DNA of 47,355 bases from positions 1 to 47,355 of the forward strand of contig JAFDZW010000010.1 in assembly GCA_018266755.1 (NCBI GenBank), given 5' to 3'. The position numbers and the translations under genes were made by a program. Positions 46,354-47,355 of the stretch are shown here, piece after piece; position 1 is the first letter of the stretch, and the number at the start of each line of letters is the position of its first letter. Source of the stretch: Bacteroidota bacterium. Lineage in GTDB: Bacteria; Bacteroidota; Ignavibacteria; Palsa-1295. The notes beneath the pieces were generated by a model. The model did no database searches, was not told the origin of the DNA, and saw nothing but the letters and a program-made list of their open reading frames with translations.

Positions 46354-47355
46354 ATGTTCTTGCATCTCATTGGCGCACTCTTTGCGATGTCCCTGCGGCC
46401 GGCACCTTCGGCTGCACAGCCGTGGTCGTACACGTCAACACCAACCGAGTACCAGAATACCGTGCAGTACGAGGTTGATGACGATGCGGCGTTCAATCCG
46501 TCTACCGATCCACGAGTCAATTTGACGATGAACTGTCTCGCAGCCAATGGCTACGGACAATGGACAATGACGACGAATGTTGGCAGTAATGCGAACATCT
46601 CCGGGCACGATTGGAATGCAAGCCCCGCGGGAAGCTTCACGAATGGTCAAAGCGGATGGTTCTTACTCGGCAATACGCTGGCAAAACCTGCATGGAATGC
46701 CTCCAGCGGCGCTCCCGATTGCCAGCCACCCGGAGTCGTGAGTGGCGGTTCGTTCTCGGGTACTTTGGGAAGTCCGAAGGCAACGGCGAACCTTAACGGT
46801 GCGGTTCGGTATGTCTGGCCAGCAAGCGATAATTTGAGCTTCATCGTGCAGGGTCTCAGCGATATACGCTCGGCCGGAGGTGGACACTCTCCCGAACTTG
46901 ATATCAAGGTCGATTCCTTGCCTGTCCCGGCAATTGAGCTCCAGATTGTCAAGAATGGTATCTATTCCTATCCAAATGCAACTGTTCAAGATCATGCCGT
47001 TCCTACACCGCTAAACCATACAATTGACAACACGGAGGCAGACACACGCGACGAGTTCGATATTGCATGCGACGTCTATCGTCTCTATATCGTGTGGTCG
47101 TCCAAGACGAATACGGCGATCGGCGTAACCGAGGAGGTTTGGGCTACTGTGATCGACATGGTCGACGGTACCCAAGTGAGCGGTTTCCCGATCAAAGTCT
47201 CGACAACGGGTTCCTCGGGAATGCGCCCCACGGTGGCATGTGATGTTCGAAATTCCGGTATCACACCGAAATTTGACGTTGCGTATATCGACAAAAGCTC
47301 GAACGCCGTCGTCTTGCAGGAGTTTTCCGGTACGACCGTTGTGACCGGGCACTCG
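46354..47355 (+). CDS. Exported protein, 5' part only
   Basis: The frame from ATG 46354 is open for all 334 codons to the window edge. It begins with a short export segment (MFLHLIGALFAMSLRPAPSA, cut near AQP) and continues as beta-rich sequence (NTVQYEVDDDAAFNPSTDPR ... GQWTMTTNVGSNANISG ... GQSGWFLLGNTLAKPAW), as in secreted FCB-group proteins; a sorting domain would lie outside the window. The N-terminus lacks basic residues: an ATG at 46286 with better n-region residues (MKTTNPNHRVGRPQ) is in another frame and stops at 46343-46345, so a one-base indel could have separated the real start. A strong promoter lies at 46178. Confidence 0.7.
   Translation, partial: MFLHLIGALFAMSLRPAPSAAQPWSYTSTPTEYQNTVQYEVDDDAAFNPSTDPRVNLTMNCLAANGYGQWTMTTNVGSNANISGHDWNASPAGSFTNGQSGWFLLGNTLAKPAWNASSGAPDCQPPGVVSGGSFSGTLGSPKATANLNGAVRYVWPASDNLSFIVQGLSDIRSAGGGHSPELDIKVDSLPVPAIELQIVKNGIYSYPNATVQDHAVPTPLNHTIDNTEADTRDEFDIACDVYRLYIVWSSKTNTAIGVTEEVWATVIDMVDGTQVSGFPIKVSTTGSSGMRPTVACDVRNSGITPKFDVAYIDKSSNAVVLQEFSGTTVVTGHS

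Overview
The window looks like a chromosome piece from a Gram-negative member of the Bacteroidota/Chlorobi (FCB) group, perhaps near Ca. Kapabacteria or Ignavibacteria. That placement is an inference from three things. At least seven large exported proteins end in type IX secretion (T9SS) C-terminal sorting domains of the 'YPNP ... YDLLGR ... GxYxLR' type. Several genes are preceded by the Bacteroidota promoter element TAnnTTTG. There is also a sigma-54 regulator overlapping an LptE lipoprotein gene, an arrangement I recall from Bacteroidota. No rRNA, tRNA or CRISPR array was recognised.

Layout. (1) 1-5933, plus strand: the end of a beta-propeller-like T9SS protein and a 1745-residue T9SS protein (family A), closed by a strong terminator. 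(2) 6391-9750: a 1119-residue fusion of a TM0106/Cas4-like nuclease remnant, an RNase H-like DEDD exonuclease domain, a complete-looking IS66-type DDE transposase and four C-terminal phage-integrase-type repeats; this is the most unusual object here. (3) 9836-18069: an AT-richer stretch with a TPR-like protein and a minus-strand operon of a second family A protein and a family B protein (FG-GAP-like). (4) 18070-19351: a 1.3 kb decayed region with a gene remnant and three different palindromic intergenic repeats. (5) 19352-21136: a second family B gene with higher GC. (6) 21350-37441: mostly ordinary housekeeping and accessory genes: acetyl-CoA synthetase, DinB-like protein, LysE exporter, LptE and its sigma-54 regulator, M1 aminopeptidase, PhnP-like hydrolase, GNAT, HAD, pentapeptide-repeat protein, AcpS, MerR, dCTP deaminase and a CrtISO-like oxidoreductase. 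(7) 37438-45711, minus strand: an envelope cluster made of a giant LamG/choice-of-anchor-D T9SS protein, a two-OmpA-domain protein, a membrane anti-sigma-like protein and an ECF sigma factor. (8) 46354-47355: the start of another exported protein running off the right edge.

How it fits together. The window is dominated by secreted or surface proteins, with lipopolysaccharide-assembly, OmpA and ECF sigma/anti-sigma functions that would serve the same envelope. The two family A genes and two family B genes occur as paralogues of different base composition around the transposase fusion, which suggests duplication or import at this locus. Non-coding DNA carries at least six distinct palindromic repeat families of a kind I recall from unrelated bacterial phyla, which suggests a genome that collects small mobile repeats.
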